Shown here piece by piece: positions 5,470 to 11,831 of a stretch of 15,728 bases of DNA. Position 1 is the first letter of the stretch. Each line of letters opens with the position of its first letter. A model generated the notes under the pieces. The model ran no database searches, had not been told where the DNA came from, and saw only the letters and a program-made list of their open reading frames with translations. The position numbers and the translations under genes are program-made. Source of the DNA: an uncultured Oscillospiraceae bacterium. GTDB lineage: Bacteria; Bacillota; Clostridia; Oscillospirales; Oscillospiraceae. The stretch is taken from NCBI GenBank assembly GCA_947628265.1, contig CANQZF010000016.1:1-15728 (forward strand). Reading direction: 5' to 3'.

Positions 5470-6006
5470 TCAATAGTTTTGGGCGTGGACCTCGAAGAAG
5501 CTCTGGGGGTGGTTGCAGGTGGGGCAGACCTCGGGGGCCTTGGTGCCCACGCAGATGTGGCCGCAGTTGCGGCACTCCCAGACCTTGACCTCGCTCTTCT
5601 CAAAGACCTTGGCGGTCTCCACGTTCTTCAAAAGGGCGCGGTAGCGCTCCTCGTGATGGCGCTCGATCTCGGCCACCAGACGGAAGCGGGCGGCCAGCTC
5701 GGGGAAGCCCTCCTCCTCGGCGGTCTTGGCAAAGCCGGCGTACATGTCGGTCCACTCGTAGTTCTCGCCGCTCGCGGCGGCGGCCAGGTTCTCAGCGCTG
5801 GTACCGATGCCCTGGAGCTCCTTGAGCCAGAGCTTCGCGTGCTCCTTCTCGTTGTCGGCGGTCTTTAAAAAGAGGGCGCTTATCTGCTCATAGCCCTCCT
5901 TTTTCGCCACGGAGGCGAAGTAGGTGTACTTGTTGCGGGCCTGGGACTCCCCGGCAAAGGCGGCCTCCAGGTTCTTCTCAGTCTGTGTTCCGGCGTATTT
6001 GTTCAT
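5470..6006 (-). CDS. rbr: Rubrerythrin
   Basis: 178-aa non-haem iron protein that reduces hydrogen peroxide in anaerobes, in the cytoplasm. Residues 1-~130 form the ferritin-like four-helix bundle with the diiron ligands: Glu20, an ExxH at Glu53/His56, Glu97-99 and an ExxH at Glu115/His118. The C-terminal rubredoxin-like domain holds the Fe(Cys)4 site as CRNC (145-148) and CPTC (161-164). Length and domain order match classical rubrerythrin. It starts at ATG 6006 behind a GGGGAA-type site. It is a single-gene unit with its own promoter and a Fur-family box, so it is probably induced by peroxide. No U-tailed terminator is obvious downstream; the GC-rich palindrome at 5409-5436 may serve instead. 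Confidence 0.97.
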   Translation of the reverse strand: MNKYAGTQTEKNLEAAFAGESQARNKYTYFASVAKKEGYEQISALFLKTADNEKEHAKLWLKELQGIGTSAENLAAAASGENYEWTDMYAGFAKTAEEEGFPELAARFRLVAEIERHHEERYRALLKNVETAKVFEKSEVKVWECRNCGHICVGTKAPEVCPTCNHPQSFFEVHAQNY

Positions 6007-6029
6007 TTTTATTCCCCTTTCAGAAATTT

Positions 6030-6080
6030 AATAAGAATAATTCTTATTTATATTTTACACGGTCCCCCCGCGCTTGTCAA
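6030..6080 (-). promoter_or_regulatory. Rubrerythrin promoter with Fur/PerR-type box
   Basis: On the minus strand TTGACA (6075-6080), 17 bases, then TAAAAT (6052-6057). Immediately downstream lies AATAAGAATAATTCTTATT (6030-6048), a 19-base palindrome with one central base. Its 7-1-7 symmetry resembles PerR/Fur operators. It covers the expected transcription start, so a bound repressor would block rbr. PerR is the likely regulator by analogy with rubrerythrin control in other anaerobes. Confidence 0.75.
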
Positions 6081-6095
6081 GACATTCTTCCAAAT

Positions 6096-6121
6096 AAAAA
6101 GACGCCCCGGGGCGTCTTTTT
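6096..6121 (-). terminator. Intrinsic terminator of the nifS-nadA-iscU operon
   Basis: AAAAAGACGCC, a CCGG loop and GGCGTCTTTTT form a perfect hairpin with flanking A and T runs. It lies 14 bases downstream of the iscU stop and just upstream of the rubrerythrin promoter. It could work in both directions. Confidence 0.85.
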
Positions 6122-6135
6122 ATATAAGAAAGATT

Positions 6136-6582
6136 TCAGTGCTGTGTCCCGTTCTTCGCGCAGGTGTCGCAGCAGCCGTCGCAGTCAGTGTCCTGAAGCT
6201 CCGGTGGGAGCCCCAACCCCTGGCGCTTATAGTAGTCGGCGAGGCACGCGCGGATGCCCTCCTCGGCCAAGACGGAGCAGTGGAGCTTCTGGGGGGGCAG
6301 CCCGTCCAGGGCCTCGGCCACCGCCTTGTTGGTGAGCTTCAGGGCCTCCTGGATGCTTTTCCCCTTCACAAGCTCCGTGGACATGGAGCTGGTGGCGATG
6401 GCGGCGCCGCAGCCGAAGGTCTTGAAGCTGACCTTCTCGATGATGCCGTTCTCGATCTTCATGTAAATTTTCATGATGTCGCCGCAGACGGGGTTGCCCA
6501 CCTGCCCGATGGCGTTGGCGTCGGGCAGCTCACCCACGTTCCGGGGATTTGTGAAGTGGTCCATTACCTTTTCGGAATACAT
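6136..6582 (-). CDS. iscU: Fe-S cluster scaffold protein IscU/NifU-like
   Basis: 148 aa. The U-type scaffold on which Fe-S clusters are built from sulfur supplied by the cysteine desulfurase. The three scaffold cysteines are present: Cys33 in NPVCGD (with the conserved Asp35), Cys58 in FGCGAA and Cys102 in LHCSVLAEEG. After the normal end of the IscU fold (~residue 125) there is a tail with CDGCCDTC (134-141), giving four extra cysteines as CxxCCxxC. It starts at ATG 6582 with AAAGGAGG overlapping the nadA stop (12-base gap), so it is the third gene of the nifS-nadA-iscU operon. Its pairing with nifS matches the dedicated desulfurase/scaffold modules of Clostridia. Confidence 0.95.
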   Translation of the reverse strand: MYSEKVMDHFTNPRNVGELPDANAIGQVGNPVCGDIMKIYMKIENGIIEKVSFKTFGCGAAIATSSMSTELVKGKSIQEALKLTNKAVAEALDGLPPQKLHCSVLAEEGIRACLADYYKRQGLGLPPELQDTDCDGCCDTCAKNGTQH

Positions 6583-6594
6583 GGTGTACCTCCT

Positions 6595-7506
6595 TTAAGA
6601 ATTAACCATCCGGTCCAAACTCTCCCTGGCGGCGCGGAGCACGTCCCCGGGGAGCTCGACCTTGTATTTTTCGTCCCGAAGGCACTCGTAAAGGGCCTCC
6701 AGGGTCACCTTCTTCATGTTGGGGCAGACGAAGGAGCTGCCCACGCCGTAGATCTTCTTCCCCGGCAGCTCCCGCCGGAGCCGGGCGACGATCTCGCTCT
6801 CCGTGCCGATGAGGATCTCCGGGGCCTTGGTTTTCCGGGCAAAATCCAGAATTTCGGCGGTGGAGCCAACGAGGTCCCCGTGTTTGACCACGTCCTCCCC
6901 GCACTCCGGGTGGACGGCGAAGACCGCCTCCGGGTGGGCCTTTTTGGCGGCCAGGACGTCGGCCTCGCTAATTTTGTGGTGGGTGGGGCAAAAGCCGTCG
7001 TGGAGCCAGAAGGTCTTCTCCGGGACCTGCGATGCCACAAAGGAGCCCAGATGGACGTCCGGGACGAAGATGATCTCCTGGCAGTCAAGCTCTCTTGCGA
7101 TCCGCAGGGCCGAGGAGCTGGTACAGCACACGTCGGAAACCGCCTTCACCTCAGCGGAGGAGTTGACGTAGCACATGACCTTCGCTTTCGGGTGCTCCCG
7201 GCGCAGCCGCAGCACGTCCTCGGGCGTCACCATGTCCGCCATGGGACACCCGGCGTCTAAAGAGGGCAGCAGTACGGTCTTTTCCGGGGACAGGATCTTG
7301 GCGCTCTCCCCCATGAACCGCACGCCGCAGATGACGATGAGGCCGTTTTCCGCCTTCGCGGCCTTTTGGGCCATGGCGAAGGAGTCGCAGACGGCGTCCG
7401 AGACGTCCTGGACCTCCAGCGGCACGTAGTAGTGGGCCAATATGAGGGCGTTTTTCTCCGCCTTCAGCCGCAGGACCTCCCTTTGGAGCTCATTAAAACT
7501 TTCCAT
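6595..7506 (-). CDS. nadA: Quinolinate synthase NadA
   Basis: 303 aa. Condenses iminoaspartate with dihydroxyacetone phosphate to quinolinate, the NAD ring precursor; it needs a 4Fe-4S cluster. NadA hallmarks are the N-terminal ILAHYYVPLEVQDVSD, GVRFMGESAKILSP, CYVNSSAEVKA, HPEC (199-202) and GTESE. The likely cluster cysteines are Cys87 (DAGCPMAD), Cys173 (GFCPTHH) and Cys261 (FVCPNMKK); the 86- and 88-residue spacings fit the family. ATG 7506 overlaps the end of nifS by 14 bases, indicating translational coupling. Partner genes nadB and nadC are not in the window. Sitting between nifS and iscU, it is an Fe-S enzyme encoded inside its own cluster-assembly operon. Confidence 0.96.
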   Translation of the reverse strand: MESFNELQREVLRLKAEKNALILAHYYVPLEVQDVSDAVCDSFAMAQKAAKAENGLIVICGVRFMGESAKILSPEKTVLLPSLDAGCPMADMVTPEDVLRLRREHPKAKVMCYVNSSAEVKAVSDVCCTSSSALRIARELDCQEIIFVPDVHLGSFVASQVPEKTFWLHDGFCPTHHKISEADVLAAKKAHPEAVFAVHPECGEDVVKHGDLVGSTAEILDFARKTKAPEILIGTESEIVARLRRELPGKKIYGVGSSFVCPNMKKVTLEALYECLRDEKYKVELPGDVLRAARESLDRMVNS

Positions 7507-8674
7507 TCAGCCTGTCCTCCCACAGGGGCGACATGGAGCGCAGACGCTCGATGATGGGCGGGAGCTTTTCGATGATGTAGTCGATGTCCTCGTCCGTGGT
7601 GGTGTCCGTGATGGACAGGCGCAGAGAGCCGTGGGCCACCTCGTGGGGAAGCCCGATGGCCAAAAGCACGTGGCTGGGGTCTAAGCTGACGGAGGAGCAC
7701 GCCGAGCCCGAGGAGGCGCAGATGCCCTCGTGGTCCAGGCTCAGGACTAAACTCTCCCCCTCCACGCACTCAAAGACGAAGCTGGCGATGCCGGGCAGGC
7801 GGTTCACCGGGTCCCCGGTCAGGCGGCTGTAGGGGATGTCCTTGAAGGCCTCGATGAGCCTGTCGCGCATTTTGGCCACTCTGGGCATAGTCTCCGGCAG
7901 ATTCCGGACGGCCTCCTCCAGCGCCGCGGCCATACCCACGATCTCCGGGACGTTCTCGGTGCCGGAGCGCTGGTTGCGCTCCTGCCCGCCGCCGTGGAGG
8001 AGCTGGGGGACACGGACGCCCTTACGGATATAGAGGGCTCCCACGCCCTTGGGCCCGTGGAACTTGTGTCCGGAGATGGAGAGCATATCGATGTTCATGG
8101 CCTTGACGTCGATGGGGATGTGTCCGGCGGCCTGGACGGCGTCGGTGTGGAAGAGGACGCCGTGCTCGTGGGCGATGCGGCCGATCTCCGCCACCGGCAG
8201 GATGGTGCCGATCTCGTTGTTGGCCATCATCACGGAGATGAGGACGGTGTCGGGCCGGATGGCGGCCTCAAGCTCGGCTAAATCGATGCCGCCCAGCTTG
8301 TCGGCTTTAAGATACGTGACCTCATAGCCCTTCTTTTTGAGCCAGTCCAGGGTGTGGGTGATGGCGTGGTGCTCGATGGAGCTTGTGATGATGTGCTTTC
8401 CCTTCGCGCTCTTCGCCTCGGCGATGCCCTTCAGGGCCCAGTTGTCGGACTCGGTGCCGCAGCCGGTGAAGTAGATCTCCACGGGCTCCGCGCCGATGGC
8501 TTTCGCCACCTTGGCTCTGGCCTCGTCCAGTCCCCGGTGGGCGCTGCGGCCCACGCTGTAGAGGCTGGAGGGGTTGCCGTAGTTTTCCGTGAAATAGGGC
8601 AGCATCGCCTCCAGGGCCGTTTTGGAGACGGCGGTGGTGGCGGCGTTGTCCGCGTAGACAGTTCTGTTTGCCAT
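7493..8674 (-). CDS. nifS: Cysteine desulfurase (NifS/IscS type)
   Basis: 393 aa PLP enzyme that takes sulfur from cysteine and passes it as persulfide to the scaffold. Features are ADNAATT at the N-terminus, the SIEHHA segment (99-104), HTDAVQAAG, the PLP lysine Lys204 in SGHKFHGPKG, GGGQERNQRSGTEN, and the catalytic loop SSGSACSS with Cys326. SLRLS near the end carries the substrate-binding Arg352. The usual Gly-Gly-Thr-Glu-Ser segment reads GCGTESDN, with a cysteine at position 72. The start is ATG 8674 with a modest GAGG site 11 bases upstream. It is the first gene of the operon. Association with nadA recalls Bacillus, where nifS lies beside the nad genes and is needed for NadA activity. 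Confidence 0.96.
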   Translation of the reverse strand: MANRTVYADNAATTAVSKTALEAMLPYFTENYGNPSSLYSVGRSAHRGLDEARAKVAKAIGAEPVEIYFTGCGTESDNWALKGIAEAKSAKGKHIITSSIEHHAITHTLDWLKKKGYEVTYLKADKLGGIDLAELEAAIRPDTVLISVMMANNEIGTILPVAEIGRIAHEHGVLFHTDAVQAAGHIPIDVKAMNIDMLSISGHKFHGPKGVGALYIRKGVRVPQLLHGGGQERNQRSGTENVPEIVGMAAALEEAVRNLPETMPRVAKMRDRLIEAFKDIPYSRLTGDPVNRLPGIASFVFECVEGESLVLSLDHEGICASSGSACSSVSLDPSHVLLAIGLPHEVAHGSLRLSITDTTTDEDIDYIIEKLPPIIERLRSMSPLWEDRLNGKF

Positions 8675-8719
8675 TTGAAAAATCGCCTCGATCGTTCAAT
8701 ATAGTTAGCCAGAGATAAT

Positions 8720-8747
8720 TTTATACCCAACGTCCCCTTTTTGTCAA
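8720..8747 (-). promoter_or_regulatory. Promoter of the nifS-nadA-iscU operon
   Basis: On the minus strand TTGACA (8742-8747), 16 bases, then TATAAA (8720-8725). The start would be near 8713, leaving a ~40-base leader. Its -35 lies only 10 bases from the -35 of the divergent rex promoter, so the two could be co-regulated. Confidence 0.7.
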
Positions 8748-8752
8748 TATGT

Positions 8753-8794
8753 CCATGTTGTAATTGGGTGAAGAATATGTTATAATTAACATGG
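8753..8794. promoter_or_regulatory. rex promoter with inverted ATGTTA repeats (candidate Rex operator)
   Basis: A TATAAT -10 at 8781-8786 follows a weak TTGTAA -35 at 8758-8763 with 17 bases between. The -10 is embedded in a dyad, ATGTTA taat TAACAT (8777-8792), and the outer arms CCATGTT (8753-8759) and AACATGG (8788-8794) are also inverted copies. Rex sites in Clostridia, as I recall, are TTGTTA/TAACAA dyads with a slightly wider gap, so this is similar but not an exact match. Autoregulation, and control of nifS, is an inference. Confidence 0.5.
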
Positions 8795-8852
8795 TATTTT
8801 GTTTGGTCATTTTTTCTGAGGGCCATTCACGTTGAAAACGGAGTGAATTACC

Positions 8853-9494
8853 ATGAAATACAGGATCTCGGCCAACGTCATACGGCGTCTCCCGCGCTAT
8901 CTGCGGCGGCTCACCCTCATGGAGCGCCAGGGGGTGGAGCGCACCTCCTCCGGGGACCTGGGGGAGCGCATGGGGCTGACGGCCTCCCAGATACGCCAGG
9001 ATTTCAACTGCTTCGGGGGCTTTGGCCAGCAGGGCTACGGCTACCGGGTGGGGGACCTGCGCTCCGGCATCTCCTCGGTGCTGGGGCTGGAGCGGACGCT
9101 GACGGCGGTGGTCATCGGCGCCGGCAACCTGGGCCGGGCGCTCATTATAAACTTCAATTTCGCGGAGTGCGGCTTTGAGCTGGCCGCCGCCTTCGACACG
9201 GACCCCGGCCTTGTGGGGACCGCCCTCCGGGACACGCCGGTGCTGGACGCCGCCGATCTCCCGGCGTACCTCGCCTCCCACCGGGTGGACGTGGCGGTGC
9301 TGACGCTCCCCAAAAAATACGCCAGGGACACGGCCCTCGCCGCCTCAAGGGCGGGCGTTCGCGGAATTTGGAACTTCACGGGTATTGACATTGACGCCGA
9401 TTTGGGCGATACTATAGTGGAGAACGTTCACCTTTCCGACAGTCTTCTCACCATGGGCTACTATCTTCGGGGAGCCAGTAAGGAGGAAGCATGA
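8853..9494 (+). CDS. rex: Redox-sensing transcriptional repressor Rex
   Basis: 213 aa. A dimeric repressor that binds DNA when NAD+ is high and lets go when NADH rises, controlling fermentative and respiratory genes. Residues 1-~78 are the winged-helix domain, with the recognition region TASQIRQDFNCFGGFGQQGYGYRV. Residues ~82-200 are the Rossmann NAD(H) domain, with VVIGAGNLGRAL (87-98) as the GxGxxG loop and Asp115/Asp117 after the second strand. The family end NVHLSDSLLTMGYYL is present, and length is normal. ATG 8853 follows CGGAGTG. It diverges from the nifS-nadA-iscU operon, and its TGA overlaps the ATG of the SLH protein gene (ATGA), implying a two-gene operon. Confidence 0.96.
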   Translation: MKYRISANVIRRLPRYLRRLTLMERQGVERTSSGDLGERMGLTASQIRQDFNCFGGFGQQGYGYRVGDLRSGISSVLGLERTLTAVVIGAGNLGRALIINFNFAECGFELAAAFDTDPGLVGTALRDTPVLDAADLPAYLASHRVDVAVLTLPKKYARDTALAASRAGVRGIWNFTGIDIDADLGDTIVENVHLSDSLLTMGYYLRGASKEEA

Positions 9495-10564
9495 AAAAGA
9501 TCATCACGGCGGTTCTGGCGGTATCGCTGCTGGCGTTACCGGCCACCGCCTCATCCAATCAGGCCGGCACAGCCGCCGACCCGCTGATCACCCAGTCCTA
9601 CGCCGACGGTACATACGCAGACTCCGTTGTGGAGGCCGGGGAAAAGCTGATAAACAGCCGGATCGACGCCATCCTCATGGGTCTCGGCGGCGATCTTACG
9701 TCCTACGACGGCCTGGAGCTGCGCCGCGCCGACATCTGGAAGCCCCTGGCCGCCCAGGTGGGCTCGTCCGTCACGCTGGTGATGGGCTCCAGCTTCATCC
9801 TGACCTTCGGCAACGCCACCCTGGACATCGTCTCCGGGGAGGTCATCGACGTGGCCACCGGCCAGTCCGTCCCCTCCGGCTCCGCCCTCCGGCAGCTGGC
9901 CCGGTACTTCTGCGTGGAGGACACCGTGGCGTCCTTCAAAAGCAAGGACGGCATCACCTTCATGGTGGAGGGCCTCTATTCCCCGGGCAAGGGCGTCAGC
10001 GCCACCTATCCCGTCTATGACGACGTGCTGGGCCTTGAGTGGTACACCGACCCCGCCGCCTTTGTGCGGGAGCAGGGCCTCTACCACGACTCCGACAACG
10101 CCTCCTTCCGGCCCCAGGAGGTCATCACCCGCGCGGAGCTGATCTACGCCCTGTGGGTGACCTTCGGCCGCCAGCCCTCCGACTTTGAGCCCACCTTCCA
10201 GGACCTCACCGAGGACTGGTACACCCCCGCCGTCCGTTGGGCCGCCGAGTATGAGATCACGGCGGGCATGAGCGAGACGGAATTTGCCCCCATGGGCGGC
10301 GTGAACCGGGAGCAGTTCGCCGCCATGCTCTTCCGCGCCGCCACGGTCATGGGCCTGGACGTCTCCGCCCGGGCGGACCTATCCGTCTACTCCGACTGGG
10401 AGACCGTCACCGACTGGGGATTCGACGCCCTCAGCTGGGCCACGGCGGAGGGCATCATCACCGGCATGGACGACGGCACCGTCTCCCCCCTGGAGGGCGC
10501 CACCCGCGCCCAGATTGCCTCCGTCATCATGCGCTACACCGACGGCGAAATCGCCGTGGGATAA
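9491..10564 (+). CDS. Secreted SLH-domain surface protein with N-terminal DPLxTxSY domain
   Basis: 357 aa. Residues 1-~21 form a signal peptide (MKK, hydrophobic core, cleavage near TASS). Residues ~30-65 read DPLITQSYADGTYADS followed by a helix, and ~90-163 form a beta-rich unit with FILTFGNATLDIV, VIDVATGQSV and FMVEGLY. The C-terminal half holds three S-layer homology repeats at about 183-225, 232-285 and 298-347, with ITRAELIYAL, FQDL.EDWYTPAVRWA..EITAG, VNREQFAAMLFRA, and TRAQIASVIMRY. SLH repeats anchor proteins to secondary cell-wall polymers, so this protein is probably displayed on the surface. The N-terminal two-part architecture recurs in the protein at 11832-12350. Translation is coupled to rex. 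Function is unknown; a sensor, adhesin or wall-structural role are all possible. Confidence 0.88.
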   Translation: MKKIITAVLAVSLLALPATASSNQAGTAADPLITQSYADGTYADSVVEAGEKLINSRIDAILMGLGGDLTSYDGLELRRADIWKPLAAQVGSSVTLVMGSSFILTFGNATLDIVSGEVIDVATGQSVPSGSALRQLARYFCVEDTVASFKSKDGITFMVEGLYSPGKGVSATYPVYDDVLGLEWYTDPAAFVREQGLYHDSDNASFRPQEVITRAELIYALWVTFGRQPSDFEPTFQDLTEDWYTPAVRWAAEYEITAGMSETEFAPMGGVNREQFAAMLFRAATVMGLDVSARADLSVYSDWETVTDWGFDALSWATAEGIITGMDDGTVSPLEGATRAQIASVIMRYTDGEIAVG

Positions 10565-10584
10565 CGATAACCCCCGGCAGACAT

Positions 10585-10623
10585 AAAAAACCGCCCCGTC
10601 CGAAACGGACAGGGCGGTTTTTT
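10585..10623. terminator. Bidirectional terminator between SLH gene and ireB
   Basis: AAAAAACCGCCC-c-GTCCG, an AAA loop and CGGAC-a-GGGCGGTTTTTT form a long stem with one mismatch and T-runs on both strands. It serves the convergent rex-SLH transcript and ireB. Confidence 0.88.
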
Positions 10624-10632
10624 GGGGCTTAT

Positions 10633-10887
10633 TTATGAGTCCTTTTCAAGGTAGCTCTCCACCAGCTCCGACAGGAGCTCGTCGCGGTCGATGCGGCAGA
10701 TAAGGGCCCGGGCGTTGTTGTAGTTGGTGATATAGGTTGGGTCCTCCGACAGGATATAGCCGACGATCTGGTTTATGGGGTTGTAGCCCTTGAGCTTCAA
10801 CGAATCATAAACCGAGGATAAGATCTCCCGCGTCCCTATCTTTTTGTCCACAACGTTAAATTTTCTGGTGAAGTCAAGCTCATCCAT
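10633..10887 (-). CDS. ireB: IreB family regulatory phosphoprotein
   Basis: 84 aa, the size of the DUF965/UPF0297 family (YrzL in Bacillus). The diagnostic block LKGYNPINQIVGYILSEDPTYI is present, followed by NNARALICRIDRDELLSELVESYL. In Enterococcus, IreB is phosphorylated on N-terminal threonines by the IreK Ser/Thr kinase and modulates cephalosporin resistance and envelope stress; Thr7 here lies in the corresponding region (LDFTRKFNV). ATG 10887 has GAGGAGGG upstream. It usually lies between alaS and ruvX/yrrK, but here it is alone, with its own promoter and a terminator, so it has moved out of that context. Confidence 0.93.
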   Translation of the reverse strand: MDELDFTRKFNVVDKKIGTREILSSVYDSLKLKGYNPINQIVGYILSEDPTYITNYNNARALICRIDRDELLSELVESYLEKDS

Positions 10888-10939
10888 GTCCTTGTCCCTC
10901 CTCTTCCTGTATGATTTACCTGAATGCGCCGATATATCA

Positions 10940-10967
10940 ATTATATCAAAAAATTCTCCGATGTAAA
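10940..10967 (-). promoter_or_regulatory. ireB promoter
   Basis: On the minus strand TTTACA (10962-10967), 16 bases, then TATAAT (10940-10945), in an AT-rich island upstream of ireB. Its start near 10933 gives a ~45-base leader. Confidence 0.7.
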
Positions 10968-11005
10968 GTAAAAACCTCTTTTTTCAGCAATTTTTTCTCC
11001 GGGTG

Positions 11006-11758
11006 TCACAGCACCGCGCCGTCCCGGAGGCGGAACACCATAAAATCCCGCCCCGCTATGGAGGCCGCCGCCCCCAGCCGGAAAATGGGGATCATGGGGA
11101 AGGGCTCCGAGGGGGACCAGGGGAAGGCCAGGAGCGTGTCCGCCCCCTCAAAGCGCACCCAGGCGTCCCCCGCCGTGCCGGCGGCCTTTTTGAGCTCCTC
11201 ATCCAGGATGTGCCGCCCGGGGTCCGGCTCCAGATACCACCCCTCCACCGGCGCCGGCGTCAGCCGGGGGACAGGCGCGGGCTCGGGTCCAGGCACAGGC
11301 GAGGGCGCGGGCTCAGGTTCAGGCTCCGGCACTGGCACTGGCACTGGCTCCGGTTCTGGTTCCGGCTCCGGTTCAGGTTCCGGTTCTGGTTCCGGTTCAG
11401 GTTCCGGCTCCGGTTCCGGCTCCGGTTCCGGTTCCGGCTCCGGCGCTGCCTCCGGTTCAGGCTCCGGGGGCGCGGTCAGGGCGGTCAGCTCCGCCTCCGG
11501 GTCCGTAAGCAGTCCCCGGGCCTCCTCCCACGGGAAATCCCCCAGCTCCAGGCGGCTCATGGTTTTATGGAGCCGCAGTGCGTCCCCCTCCGGCGCCGGG
11601 ATCCCCAGGGACAGCGCCCCGCCGGCGGAAGCGAGAACGAGCCTCGCGACCCCGCCCGTCACCGGCCCCGTATAGTCAAAAACGGTCCTTGGCCCGCGTA
11701 CGGCGACGCTGACCGCCCCCGCCGGGGCCCCCTCCGATGTAAAAACGTCAATAGTCAT
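11006..11758 (-). CDS. Unknown protein with long Pro-Glu repeat linker
   Basis: 250 aa, three parts. Residues 1-~95 look beta-rich (MTIDVFTSEG, VSVAVRGPRTVFDYTGPV, ARLVLASAGGALSLGI) and end in an acidic segment. Residues ~97-170 are almost pure Pro-Glu, then Pro-Val and Pro-Ala, a stiff extended rod. Residues ~171-250 are a compact C-terminal part with WYLEPDPGRHILDEELKKA, DAWVRFEGADTLLAFPW and DFMVFRLRDGAVL. There is no signal peptide or membrane segment, so the protein is probably cytoplasmic. ATG 11758 is chosen for its GGAGGT site; the frame is open further upstream but crosses a hairpin. The antisense Gly-Ser frame lacks such a start. It follows the membrane protein gene at 11832-12350 and may be its partner. 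I do not recognise the family. Confidence 0.82.
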   Translation of the reverse strand: MTIDVFTSEGAPAGAVSVAVRGPRTVFDYTGPVTGGVARLVLASAGGALSLGIPAPEGDALRLHKTMSRLELGDFPWEEARGLLTDPEAELTALTAPPEPEPEAAPEPEPEPEPEPEPEPEPEPEPEPEPEPEPEPEPVPVPVPEPEPEPAPSPVPGPEPAPVPRLTPAPVEGWYLEPDPGRHILDEELKKAAGTAGDAWVRFEGADTLLAFPWSPSEPFPMIPIFRLGAAASIAGRDFMVFRLRDGAVL

Positions 11759-11782
11759 GGGATGACCTCCAATACATATGAA

Positions 11783-11816
11783 AATACCCGGACGTTTAAT
11801 CATACGTCCGGGTATT
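11783..11816 (-). terminator. Hairpin between membrane-protein gene and PE-repeat gene
   Basis: A perfect 13-bp stem (AATACCCGGACGT / ACGTCCGGGTATT) with an 8-base loop. On the minus strand it is followed by only a short TTTT run. It could be a leaky terminator reducing expression of the PE-repeat gene, or an RNA-stabilising structure. Confidence 0.6.
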
Positions 11817-11831
11817 ATCAATTATTCGGGG

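Noticed and set aside
6139..7260. Plus-strand open frame (373 codons) opposite iscU and nadA
   Set aside because: Antisense to two genes with all catalytic cysteines; no supporting ribosome site or domain.
10911..11675. Plus-strand Gly-Ser repeat protein
   Set aside because: It is the reverse reading of the Pro-Glu repeat gene. The minus-strand version has a GGAGGT site and structured end domains, while this one starts in the ireB promoter region and lacks both.
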